Source: CAYRYU01 sp964428355
Lineage (GTDB): Bacteria; Muiribacteriota; Ozemobacteria; Ozemobacterales; Ozemobacteraceae
NCBI GenBank assembly: GCA_964428355.1
Contig: CAYRYU010000185.1
Location: 1-6,843 of the forward strand
Direction: 5' to 3'
DNA: 6,843 nucleotides
The notes beneath the pieces were generated by a model. The model searched no databases and was not told the DNA's origin. It was given only the letters and a program-made list of their open reading frames with translations. How positions within the stretch are numbered: position 1 is the stretch's first letter; each line of letters opens with the position of its first letter. Position numbers and translations under genes: made by a program. Below are positions 1 through 6,236 of this stretch, one piece after another.

Positions 1-143
1 AGCTGATCTTCGGGAATTTCAACGGCCGCCTCGCCGAGATCGGGAACCGTCTCAAACCGGTCGACGAAATCCGCGAGGGTATCGCCCGCCTCGAGGAAGA
101 AGCGAATGCCATAATAACCGAGATCCTCGAAGCCGCCCGGTGA
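1..143 (+). CDS. C-terminal end of an unknown helical protein (5' truncated)
   Basis: An open frame enters from the left edge, with its first whole codon at base 3, and ends at the TGA at 141-143. The visible 46 residues are mostly charged and helical, with Glu, Ala, Ile and Leu spacing that suggests an amphipathic or coiled-coil tail (for example REGIARLEEEANAIITEILE). Third codon positions are strongly G/C, as in the other genes here, which supports real coding. The stop overlaps a GTG that opens the frame of the next gene (GTGA, 140-143), so the two could be in one operon even if the next gene starts later. I do not recognise a family from this tail. The function is unknown. Confidence 0.7.
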   Translation, partial: LIFGNFNGRLAEIGNRLKPVDEIREGIARLEEEANAIITEILEAAR

Positions 144-164
144 GCCCCTTCCCGTTTTCCCGAA

Positions 165-193
165 TTGCATTTTCCCATGGAACTGGATATCTT
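165..193 (+). promoter_or_regulatory. weak candidate sigma-70 promoter before the large kinase gene
   Basis: TTGCAT at 165-170 and TATCTT at 188-193 are separated by exactly 17 bases. The hexamers match the consensus at 3/6 and 4/6 positions. Transcription would begin near base 200, leaving a leader of about 40 bases before the ATG at 242. This fits the choice of 242 as the start codon and a stretch at 144-241 that is less GC-rich at third positions. The match is weak and could be chance; the gene may also be read through from the upstream gene. Confidence 0.25.
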
Positions 194-226
194 GCTTCAG
201 ACGACCCGATCATCAGTCGGGCTGAC

Positions 227-231
227 GGAGG
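227..231 (+). promoter_or_regulatory. ribosome binding site supporting ATG 242
   Basis: GGAGG lies 10 bases before ATG 242, within a run of G (GGAGGGGG). The spacing is slightly long but workable. The alternative GTG at 140 has no purine-rich site before it and would depend on translational coupling with the upstream stop codon. Confidence 0.5.
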
Positions 232-241
232 GGGTGCGGGA

Positions 242-3200
242 ATGGCCGGGAAAACCAGGGTTTTTTTCGTCGATGAGTCGGGAGGATTTTCCGGGTCTGC
301 AATGCCCGAAGCCTCCGAAGTGATCATCGGTGCCTGCGACACCGGAGCGGGCGCGACCCTGGTCCTGGATGATCCCGCCGTCGAAAGCGAGCATGCCCGA
401 CTCGATCTTGGGAGCCGTCCATGGAAGATCACCGACCTCGACAACGCCTCCCAAATCAGGATCGAAGGGGACCCGCTACCGAGGAGCGCCTCCCGCGGAT
501 TCCAACCTGGCGAAATCCTGGGCATCGGTGGGAAGAGGCTTTTCCTCCTCCCGGAAAACTGGGTCTTTTCGGGCAGCGGAAGCATCGTGGTCTTCGGGGA
601 ATACTGCCGGTGTCTGAATCTTCCCGTCCTTCACTCTGGAATTCCACTGATCCGGGAGCTCACGGTGAAGAACGTTTCGAGGGAACCCACCCGCGAGGTC
701 CCTCTGGAAATCCGGTTCGAAGGCGAGTCCAAGCCCTCCTTTTCCGTCCGGATTCCGGCACTCCCTCCTGAGGGGCGGACCACGGTTCAGGTGCCCATGA
801 CCATTGCCCGGAGCCGGTTTCTTTTCGATGGAGATCCGAAAAGATCCTGGTTCGAGGTCCTGCTCGACGGTATTCCAGGGGTTTTTCCCGTCTGGGTCCT
901 GGGATGCTTCGATTTCCCCTTTGATCCTCCGGCGAGGTCTTCCCTTTGCGCTTTCGTTCAACGGGAACACCCGATCGTTGCGGATGCCGTTCGGGGAGCG
1001 GAGAAATACGGGGCCGCGCTCATGCGTGAACTCGAGGAAAAGAGAGGGCTTGTTGGCCTGGCGTCATTCCAGGATCTTCTCCGGGCAGGGGATACAAGAA
1101 GCGTTGCCCGGCTCCTATTCGAATTCCTCCAGCAAGAGGGAACCGGCATCAGCTTTCTGAAACCCCGGTTGAAGAACCTGCAGGAGTTTCTTTCCTGCCA
1201 AAGGATATCCCCGCTCCCCGCGTTTTTCCCCAAGGGGAGTGCGGCGTGCCTCGACCTTTCCCTGTTTTTTGCTGCCTGTCTCGAGAACGCCGGTCTTGCT
1301 CCCGTCATCCTCGTGATGGATGGACCGCTGGAAAAGCATGCCATGCCCGGCTTCTGGGACAACGTCCACCCCGGTCCCCATGGGGTTCTCACGGATTGGA
1401 CACGGATTCTCGGCCACCTCGAAAAGGGGGAGCTGGTTGTTTTCGAGTCCCTTGAAATCCTGTCGTCCCAAAAGCCTTCTTTCAAAAAAGCAGAAAAGAA
1501 GCCCGCCGAAGACTTTTCCAAGGTCACCGGAAAGGGTGGTGAGGTGTTTCTCGTGGATATCGGCTGTTTGCGTAATTGGGGAACCCCGGTTCTTCCGTTG
1601 AACCTCCAGGGGGAGAAGATCCTGCTCGCGCCGGTGGCCGAGCCCGTCGGAAAGCAACCTGAAACTCGGGAGGGTGAACGAAAGGGCTTGAGGGAATCAA
1701 CCCGCGCGGGGGCCCCAGGGCGGATTGTGAGTCTCCACAAGAGCTTCACGGAGACAGACGAGTTTCCGAGGTTGGCATACCTGCATTCGGAGATTGTCAC
1801 CGAAATCCTCGGGTCCGAAAGGGAACCCTCCTCCAACGTCTTCGGCGATCCTGTCTGGGATGCCTGGGGATTGGCATTGTTTCATTGGAAGGAGGGCTCT
1901 CCCTCTCTGGGGCTTGAAAAGGCAGGGAAAGCACTCGAGGAGTTCCGTCGTACCCGTGACCGTTCCTCCGCCCGCGCGCCGGGCCTTGAAGGGGCCACGC
2001 ATCGGAACAAGCTCCTCGAGCTGTCTCTGCGGGGAATCGAGATCAGGTGCCGAACCGATTCGATGCTTGACTCTCTCGAGTTCAATCATTCGCGGGAGGA
2101 AAGGAAAGCTCAGGTCGACTGTCTTCAGGAGCTCGGAGTCACACTCGAGAATGCGCATCGGGCGCTCCCACCCCTTGGCTCGGCCGCTGATGCGTGGTTC
2201 GCAAAGGGAATCTGGCGGTTCCTCCAGAAAAAAAACCCTGAAGCTCTTGCCGAGTTCAAGCAGGTTCTGGCCCTGGCCCCTCAGCTGGTGAATCCCCTTG
2301 CCCGAAGTGAGGCCGGTTTCTGGATGGCCATGGCATTCGAAAGGTGGGGTCGGACCGACGAAGCTCTTTCCCTGATCGATTCCGCCTGCGGGGAACTGAA
2401 GTGTTCAAAAGTCACCGGGAAAAAGCGTTCCCTTCTCGAGTGCCTTCTGCATGCGCATCGAGCCCGTCTCTTCCGATATCGCGATCCCACGGACATGGGC
2501 GGGAGGCTGGCTGCGGAAAGCGATCTTGAGCGGGCTCTATCGCTTGCCCGCCGATTGGGTGAGCAGAATGTCCTATCGACAGTACACAATTTCATGGGAG
2601 ATTTCCTTTTGGAGCAGGGGAAGATCACGGAGGCGGAAAAGGAGTTCGCGACAAGCAAGGAAATGGGGCTTCGTTCGGGTTTTCCGAGGGTCCAGGCCCA
2701 CGCTCTTTACTCACGCGCAAAGTTGCTCGGAGTGACGCTTGCCTCTTCGAAGAAGAAGAGTCCCCAGGTGATCAGTGAGATCCGGGAATGCCTCCAAGAT
2801 GCCTGCCTCAAATTCGCAGGGATCCAGGACGAGGGAGGGAAGGGAATGGCCCTGCTTCGACTGGGGCGTTTGGAAAGCAAAAACGAACCCGGGAGGGCGT
2901 TGGAGACCCTGCGAAAAGCCCGGGCCAGCCTGCGGGGGGCGGGAACCCGCTTCCACCTGTTCCGGGCCCTGTTCGAGTCCTGGCGAATCTGTGTCCTGCA
3001 CCCGGAACTCGCGCGGGAGGCGGGGGAAATCACTCCACGGAATTATCTCAAGACTGTTTGGAGCGCACTTGCAAGGAAGGAGATTCCGAGGCTCCGGCTG
3101 ACGATTCTGGAAAGTCTTGGAGACCTGTCTCTCTCCAAGGTCATCGACGACCTCCTTCAGGATGGCGAGGAGGACGTTATCCGTGAAAGGGCGGAGGCGG

Positions 3201-3904
3201 CCATTTCCAGGGTCCGTGGAGGTTTTGGTTATCTGGTTCACGATTACGGCGGGTGGCTCGAGCGCCTGGGCGGCCGCATGGGAGTGATGGACGAGGGGAA
3301 GGGAGCCGGAGGTCCGCTCTTGAAGAGGATCGCCGCGGGAATCGGAACCCTGACCCGGGAACTCCGGCGGAACCTGGAAAAGCTGTCATGGAAGGAATCC
3401 GACCTTGTCGGGGTAAAAACCCAAATCATGGAAATCGACATCCGAAAACTGATCGTGGAGCAAGTCATCCCCATCTTCGAGCTCCTGGGGGATTCCAGGG
3501 TTGACCTCCAGATCGGCGGGGACCTGCCAAAAGTCCATGGGGATCAGGTTCTTCTCTGGCGTGTTCTTTTGAACCTCATGGTTAATGCCCAGAAGGCAAT
3601 CGACGAAGGCAACATTCCAGGGGTCGCACCGACCATTACCGTTTCCGCTGTGAATCTTTCCGGGCGGGAGGCAAAGCCGGCGGTTCTGCTCGGGGTCTCG
3701 GACACCGGGAGCGGAATCCCGGAGGAGAAACGGAAGACCCTCTGGACTCGGGGGGTATCCGGGTTCAAGACCGGAAAAGGCCTCGGGCTGGCCTTCAGCC
3801 GAAAGGCGATTTCCATGATGGGCGGGGAACTGTATCTAGGGGACCCCGGGGAAAACGGAAAGCGTGGGGCAACGTTCGCAATACGGATTCCCTGCCACCA
3901 GTGA
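242..3904 (+). CDS. FHA / transglutaminase-like / TPR / histidine kinase fusion protein
   Basis: Likely cytoplasmic signalling protein of about 1220 residues; no signal peptide or membrane segment is evident. Domains in order, numbered from ATG 242: a degenerate FHA fold (about 1-105); a beta-sandwich (about 120-230); a transglutaminase-like papain-fold domain (about 235-465) with Cys336 in AACLDLSLFFA, His366 in EKHAMPGFW and Glu402 in ELVVFESLEI, followed by VDIGCLRNWGTPVLPLN. This order and these motifs resemble the N-terminal part of DUF4011-type proteins. A TPR array follows (about 635-920), then a possible HEAT-like helical stretch. The C-terminal kinase core has a candidate phospho-acceptor His1000 in YLVHDYGGWLERL, an N box LLNLMVNAQKAI (Asn1115), a G1 box VSDTGSGIP (Asp1154), a G2 box GKGLGLAF (1178-1185) and a terminal GATFAIRIP strand. 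I chose ATG 242 because GGAGG lies upstream at 227-231 and FHA similarity begins there. GTG 140 is in frame, overlaps the previous stop and would add 34 residues of atypical composition. The kinase assignment is firm, the transglutaminase-like one good, the FHA one moderate. The substrate and signal are unknown. Confidence 0.9.
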   Translation: MAGKTRVFFVDESGGFSGSAMPEASEVIIGACDTGAGATLVLDDPAVESEHARLDLGSRPWKITDLDNASQIRIEGDPLPRSASRGFQPGEILGIGGKRLFLLPENWVFSGSGSIVVFGEYCRCLNLPVLHSGIPLIRELTVKNVSREPTREVPLEIRFEGESKPSFSVRIPALPPEGRTTVQVPMTIARSRFLFDGDPKRSWFEVLLDGIPGVFPVWVLGCFDFPFDPPARSSLCAFVQREHPIVADAVRGAEKYGAALMRELEEKRGLVGLASFQDLLRAGDTRSVARLLFEFLQQEGTGISFLKPRLKNLQEFLSCQRISPLPAFFPKGSAACLDLSLFFAACLENAGLAPVILVMDGPLEKHAMPGFWDNVHPGPHGVLTDWTRILGHLEKGELVVFESLEILSSQKPSFKKAEKKPAEDFSKVTGKGGEVFLVDIGCLRNWGTPVLPLNLQGEKILLAPVAEPVGKQPETREGERKGLRESTRAGAPGRIVSLHKSFTETDEFPRLAYLHSEIVTEILGSEREPSSNVFGDPVWDAWGLALFHWKEGSPSLGLEKAGKALEEFRRTRDRSSARAPGLEGATHRNKLLELSLRGIEIRCRTDSMLDSLEFNHSREERKAQVDCLQELGVTLENAHRALPPLGSAADAWFAKGIWRFLQKKNPEALAEFKQVLALAPQLVNPLARSEAGFWMAMAFERWGRTDEALSLIDSACGELKCSKVTGKKRSLLECLLHAHRARLFRYRDPTDMGGRLAAESDLERALSLARRLGEQNVLSTVHNFMGDFLLEQGKITEAEKEFATSKEMGLRSGFPRVQAHALYSRAKLLGVTLASSKKKSPQVISEIRECLQDACLKFAGIQDEGGKGMALLRLGRLESKNEPGRALETLRKARASLRGAGTRFHLFRALFESWRICVLHPELAREAGEITPRNYLKTVWSALARKEIPRLRLTILESLGDLSLSKVIDDLLQDGEEDVIRERAEAAISRVRGGFGYLVHDYGGWLERLGGRMGVMDEGKGAGGPLLKRIAAGIGTLTRELRRNLEKLSWKESDLVGVKTQIMEIDIRKLIVEQVIPIFELLGDSRVDLQIGGDLPKVHGDQVLLWRVLLNLMVNAQKAIDEGNIPGVAPTITVSAVNLSGREAKPAVLLGVSDTGSGIPEEKRKTLWTRGVSGFKTGKGLGLAFSRKAISMMGGELYLGDPGENGKRGATFAIRIPCHQ

Positions 3905-3918
3905 GGGTGACTCGATCT

Positions 3919-3988
3919 GGTCGGGCCGCGCAGGTCGGGCCGCGCAGGTCGGGCCGCGCAGGTCGGGCCGCGCAGGCCGGGCCGCGCA
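3919..3988. repeat. five tandem copies of a 14-bp GC-rich unit
   Basis: The unit GGTCGGGCCGCGCA occurs at 3919-3932, 3933-3946, 3947-3960, 3961-3974 and, with one T-to-C change, 3975-3988. Four copies are identical. Twelve of the 14 bases are G or C, and each unit contains the self-complementary words GGCC and GCGC, so the transcript of either strand could fold on itself. There are no spacers, so this is not a CRISPR array. Near-identical copies suggest recent slippage expansion. The place between convergent genes would suit a transcription roadblock or protein-binding array, but no function is shown. Confidence 0.95.
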
Positions 3989-4017
3989 GGCTCGAATTAC
4001 GTTTTGGAAGGGTGAAG

Positions 4018-4027
4018 GAACCGGTTC
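4018..4027. repeat. 10-bp perfect palindrome
   Basis: GAACCGGTTC is perfectly self-complementary with no loop. It lies in the gap just past the minus-strand gene's stop. It could be a dimeric protein site, or chance in GC-rich DNA. Nothing in the sequence decides between these. Confidence 0.4.
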
Positions 4028-4030
4028 TGA

Positions 4031-4046
4031 AGGGTTTCGAAAGCCT
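4031..4046. repeat. 16-bp near-palindrome at the 3' end of the receiver-like gene
   Basis: AGGGTTTCGAAAGCCT is an inverted repeat around TTTCGAAA with one mismatched pair (the fourth base from each end). It touches the stop codon of the minus-strand gene. As RNA it could form only a short, interrupted hairpin and has no following U run, so it is a poor terminator. Confidence 0.35.
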
Positions 4047-4951
4047 CAATCACCCGCATCGGGAGCAGCGGGAGGCCGGATTCCGTCCAGGGCGGCTGCT
4101 TTTACTTCCGCCGCGTATTCCTGGATGGAAATTCTCCGCTGGACCTTCCCCGCCGAATCCTGTTCCTCCACCTCCCCCGTTGCTGGAAGCTTGTGGAAAT
4201 AGGCCCACGGAAGGCCTACATCCTTCTGGGTCCGCTGGCTGATGGACAGGGGTTCGCCGGAAGGGAAATGGTCCTTGATGTCGAACTTGGACAGGAAGAA
4301 AATGGGCATCGGACGCCAGTTGCCCGCGGAGTCAGGTCTTTCCACCCGTTCCCCGGAGATGAACTTCGCGAGTTCGATCCCATCCTTGATGATGTTGATC
4401 CCCTGGCGATCCCAGAAACCCTTTCCGAGGTCTATCTCGATATCGATTTGCCAGAGGCTCGGAGCGGAGGGGCCCGCGGCGGGCCACCTGGCGCTTCGAG
4501 GAAGGATGAGAGAACGCAGGGCGGCGAAGCTTTGCCGGCAGTGGCAGAAGATATCCAGGCTCTTGAGCGAGTCGGCCAGGGATTTCAGGAAAGAAGCCTC
4601 CTTCAACCGGACCTCCATTTCCTTGAGCCTGGCATCGAAAACGCTTCGGATGGCATCGGTGATCTTCTGGGGGATGTTCGCCGCCCCGAGGATTTGCGCG
4701 ACTTTCTGGAGGGAATTGGCGATCGAATCAGCGTCATCCAGGATGAGGGCTGCGAGGGCCTGCTCGATCTCGGTGAAGACGCGTTCCGCGACGGTGGGTT
4801 GTATCCCTCCCTTCTTCATCGAGTTGCGAACGGTTTCCCACATTTGGGCGAAAAGGTCATCGATCCTACCGTAATAATCATCGAAAAGAACGACCGACCG
4901 TTTGCCATTTCGCTCGTAATCCTGGATCGTGGTGCCTCTGATCCCGTTCAT
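4046..4951 (-). CDS. atypical response-regulator receiver with helical insertion
   Basis: A 301-residue protein beginning at ATG 4951, chosen because AGGAGG sits five bases before it and a good promoter lies just upstream; the frame stays open further 5' but that part looks non-coding. I read it as a receiver-type fold. First strand RSVVLFDDYYG gives the acidic pair Asp24-Asp25. A highly helical insert (about 40-130) follows. LDIFCHCRQSFAALRSL (132-148) would be strand and helix 2. SLWQIDIEIDLG would be strand 3 with phospho-acceptor Asp174, then DGIELAKFI as helix 3. MPIFFLSKF gives Ser221 at the Thr/Ser position, and AYFHKLP gives Lys254. An ordinary receiver is about 120 residues, so this one is split. 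There is no output domain, so it may act through protein contacts. It converges on a histidine-kinase gene 141 bases away, a plausible partner. The receiver call rests on motif order read by eye and is moderate. Otherwise it is an unrecognised helical protein. Confidence 0.8.
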   Translation of the reverse strand: MNGIRGTTIQDYERNGKRSVVLFDDYYGRIDDLFAQMWETVRNSMKKGGIQPTVAERVFTEIEQALAALILDDADSIANSLQKVAQILGAANIPQKITDAIRSVFDARLKEMEVRLKEASFLKSLADSLKSLDIFCHCRQSFAALRSLILPRSARWPAAGPSAPSLWQIDIEIDLGKGFWDRQGINIIKDGIELAKFISGERVERPDSAGNWRPMPIFFLSKFDIKDHFPSGEPLSISQRTQKDVGLPWAYFHKLPATGEVEEQDSAGKVQRRISIQEYAAEVKAAALDGIRPPAAPDAGD

Positions 4952-4956
4952 CGGAT

Positions 4957-4962
4957 CCTCCT
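4957..4962 (-). promoter_or_regulatory. strong ribosome binding site deciding start at 4951
   Basis: On the minus strand AGGAGG lies five bases before the ATG at 4951-4949. It is a full-consensus site at workable spacing and is the main reason for rejecting longer versions of the gene. Confidence 0.75.
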
Positions 4963-4988
4963 CTGGATTGGGCTGTATTGCGAAGTGG

Positions 4989-5017
4989 ATTCTAACACAG
5001 GAATTCTGGGGGTTCAA
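4989..5017 (-). promoter_or_regulatory. sigma-70-type promoter for the receiver-like gene
   Basis: On the minus strand TTGAAC (5017-5012, 4/6 match to the -35 consensus) is followed after exactly 17 bases by TAGAAT (4994-4989, 5/6 match to -10). TGT directly before the -10 makes it an extended -10. Transcription would start near 4982, giving a leader of about 30 bases that holds the AGGAGG site. The -35 sits within a GGGTTCAAACCC palindrome that could also be an operator. Confidence 0.55.
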
Positions 5018-5126
5018 ACCCTCCGGCTCACCAAAGATCCCAAAGGTGCGGTGCCTCGCGAAGGAATCTGTCCATCGTCCGATTTGGTTTTGGGCCGAAG
5101 GGTGACTTTTCCCGGAAGGTCGACCA

Positions 5127-5135
5127 TGATATAGT
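5127..5135 (+). promoter_or_regulatory. extended -10 promoter candidate for the sigma-like gene
   Basis: TGATATAGT is an extended -10 (TGn plus TATAGT, 5/6 match to consensus). No convincing -35 hexamer lies 16 to 18 bases upstream, which extended -10 promoters can tolerate. Transcription would start near 5142, about 45 bases before ATG 5187. Confidence 0.4.
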
Positions 5136-5186
5136 CGTCCCTGGAACACCTTGCCGATCCCTTGAAGAGGGTGGCGGGGAAGGTTC

Positions 5187-6236
5187 ATGCAACGAATCCA
5201 TTCAAGGGATGAATCCGAAATGCCGACCCTGCCGAAGGAAGAAATCGCAAAGCTGGCTCTGCATGCGATCCAGGAAAAGCGCTCCGGGCGCGGGGATTCC
5301 CATTTCCGGAGACTCCGGGAACAGTTCCGGGGATATCTGAAGTGGCAGATCTGGGCCAAGAAGTTTGCATTCCCGGACCTTTCGAACGTGGAAAATGAAG
5401 TCTGGCAGCTCGTCTGGGAGCAGCTTGAGGAGTTTGACCCCGAAAGGGGCGCGTTCGGAGGCTTCTTGCATACCCAATTCCTTGCCGTTTTCAATGAGGC
5501 GAAAAAAGTCTACAAGGAGGAAAAGTTCGTACTCGGTCCAGACGGGGTAGATGGGATAAAGGCATCGGACAGCAAAAATGAAGAGGATGAGGATTGGTTC
5601 ATCCCCTGGGAAATGAGGAGCGCAGCCTTTCGGGAGACATTCAGAATCTCGTTCCGTTGCGGGGGATACCCCTACCAGGTTCTTGCCTGGGGGTTTTCCA
5701 AACTGATTCTCGGATACGAGGATTCCTCGAAAAAAAACCGGGGAGTCCCGATACTGGTGGACAAGTGGGTTGGTGGAAAAAAGCTTCGGGAGCTGATCCC
5801 CCTGCTCGCCACTGCCTACTGCGACCCACTCGGGGAGCTGCTTCCCGACTTCGTCTCGGAAGCCGGGGCTGCGGGCCGGAAAAAGCGGAAGCTTTCCCCC
5901 TTCAGGGGTCTTTCGCTCGACGAGGTTCAGACGATGATGGAGCCGACCGCGGCCCGCCTTTCCCTGAAGGTGGAGGAGTTGTTCGATCCCAAAGTCGACC
6001 CCGATTCCATCGAAGAGTATTCCCGTCTTTTCGGCCGGGTCGTCGGGGAGACCACCCTTGGGGACTTTTACCGGGATCGTTTCTCGGAAATGATTTCCGA
6101 TTGGTGTTACAAAGTCAGGAAACGTGTCAATCGGGTCTTCCAGTTGCCGGGGGGGATGGTGAAAGGTGTGGGGAAACGGTGCAAGCTGCGTCGCCTCCCC
6201 ACCTTCGATCATTTCTGCCAGGAGGATTGCCCATGA
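5187..6236 (+). CDS. sigma-70-family-like (ECF-like) protein
   Basis: A 349-residue protein that likely directs RNA polymerase to particular promoters. Residues about 40-111 match sigma region 2: a helical start (FRRLREQFRGYLKWQIWAKK), then the polymerase-contact helix NVENEVWQLVWEQLEEFDPE, then RGAFGGFLHTQFLAVFNEAKK, corresponding to the usual FDP-x-RG-x-F-x-x-[WF]L signature and region 2.3/2.4. Region 4 is not obvious; the best candidate is near the C-terminus (TLGDFYRDRFSEMISDWCYK and the basic stretch after it), where a helix-turn-helix would be expected. At 349 residues it is clearly longer than typical ECF factors (about 160-200), the extra length lying between and around the two regions. 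The zf-HC2 gene just downstream supports the assignment, since such zinc-finger proteins often act as anti-sigma factors for a neighbouring sigma. A second possible start is ATG 5220 (Met12), which does not affect region 2. The family assignment is moderate. Confidence 0.8.
   Translation: MQRIHSRDESEMPTLPKEEIAKLALHAIQEKRSGRGDSHFRRLREQFRGYLKWQIWAKKFAFPDLSNVENEVWQLVWEQLEEFDPERGAFGGFLHTQFLAVFNEAKKVYKEEKFVLGPDGVDGIKASDSKNEEDEDWFIPWEMRSAAFRETFRISFRCGGYPYQVLAWGFSKLILGYEDSSKKNRGVPILVDKWVGGKKLRELIPLLATAYCDPLGELLPDFVSEAGAAGRKKRKLSPFRGLSLDEVQTMMEPTAARLSLKVEELFDPKVDPDSIEEYSRLFGRVVGETTLGDFYRDRFSEMISDWCYKVRKRVNRVFQLPGGMVKGVGKRCKLRRLPTFDHFCQEDCP
6220..6225 (+). promoter_or_regulatory. full-consensus ribosome binding site before the mini-ORF
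   Basis: AGGAGG lies seven bases before the ATG at 6233, inside the last codons of the sigma-like gene. Such a strong site suggests that ribosomes load here, although the frame it serves is only nine codons long. Confidence 0.6.

Larger units (their letters stand above)
3905..4045. other. convergent intergenic spacer
   Basis: This 141-base gap separates two stop codons facing each other: the kinase gene on plus (TGA 3902-3904) and the receiver-like gene on minus (TGA at 4048-4046). It contains a five-copy 14-bp tandem array and two short palindromes. I see no stem-loop followed by a T run in either direction, so there is no classical rho-independent terminator. Open frames that run through the repeats have low-complexity Arg/Ala/Gly/Pro translations and do not look like genes. 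Confidence 0.7.
4952..5186. other. divergent intergenic regulatory region
   Basis: This 235-base stretch separates the starts of the receiver-like gene (minus) and the sigma-like gene (plus). It contains one promoter candidate for each direction, roughly 110 bases apart between their predicted start points. Both -10 elements carry the TGn extension. Frames that stay open through this region on both strands read as low-quality translations, and I treat them as chance. Confidence 0.6.

Noticed and set aside
140..241. GTG 140 as the start of the kinase fusion gene
   Set aside because: It is possible through GTGA coupling, but there is no ribosome binding site, the extra 34 residues have atypical codon use, and FHA similarity begins at ATG 242. 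It is kept only as an alternative.
958..1836. Minus-strand open frame of 292 residues within the kinase gene
   Set aside because: It is Ser/Arg/Pro-rich, has no family signature, and overlaps the well-supported transglutaminase-like and following segments on the plus strand.
3919..3988. CRISPR array
   Set aside because: The 14-bp units are directly adjacent with no spacers, and there are no cas genes in the window.
3905..4045. Bidirectional rho-independent terminator
   Set aside because: The GC-rich repeats and palindromes could fold, but no stem is followed by a T run in either direction.
5008..5033. tRNA-like 3' end (T arm with TTCAAAC loop followed by CCA)
   Set aside because: The T-arm pairing is good, but the distance to CCA is two bases too short, and no acceptor, D or anticodon arm fits upstream. 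The motif is better explained by the minus-strand -35 and its palindrome.
4193..5134. Long plus-strand open frame (313 residues) antisense to the receiver-like gene
   Set aside because: Its translation has the Gly/Asp/Leu-rich look of an antisense shadow, it lacks a ribosome binding site, and the minus-strand gene has a full-consensus site, a promoter and receiver-like motifs.
4952..5494. N-terminal extension of the receiver-like gene to an ATG at 5494
   Set aside because: The extra 181 residues overlap the sigma-like gene on the other strand and look non-coding, whereas ATG 4951 has AGGAGG five bases upstream and a promoter before it.
5202..6212. Long minus-strand open frame (336 residues) opposite the sigma-like gene
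   Set aside because: It is a Pro/Gly-rich mirror frame of a gene with recognisable sigma region 2 motifs and shows no family signature of its own.
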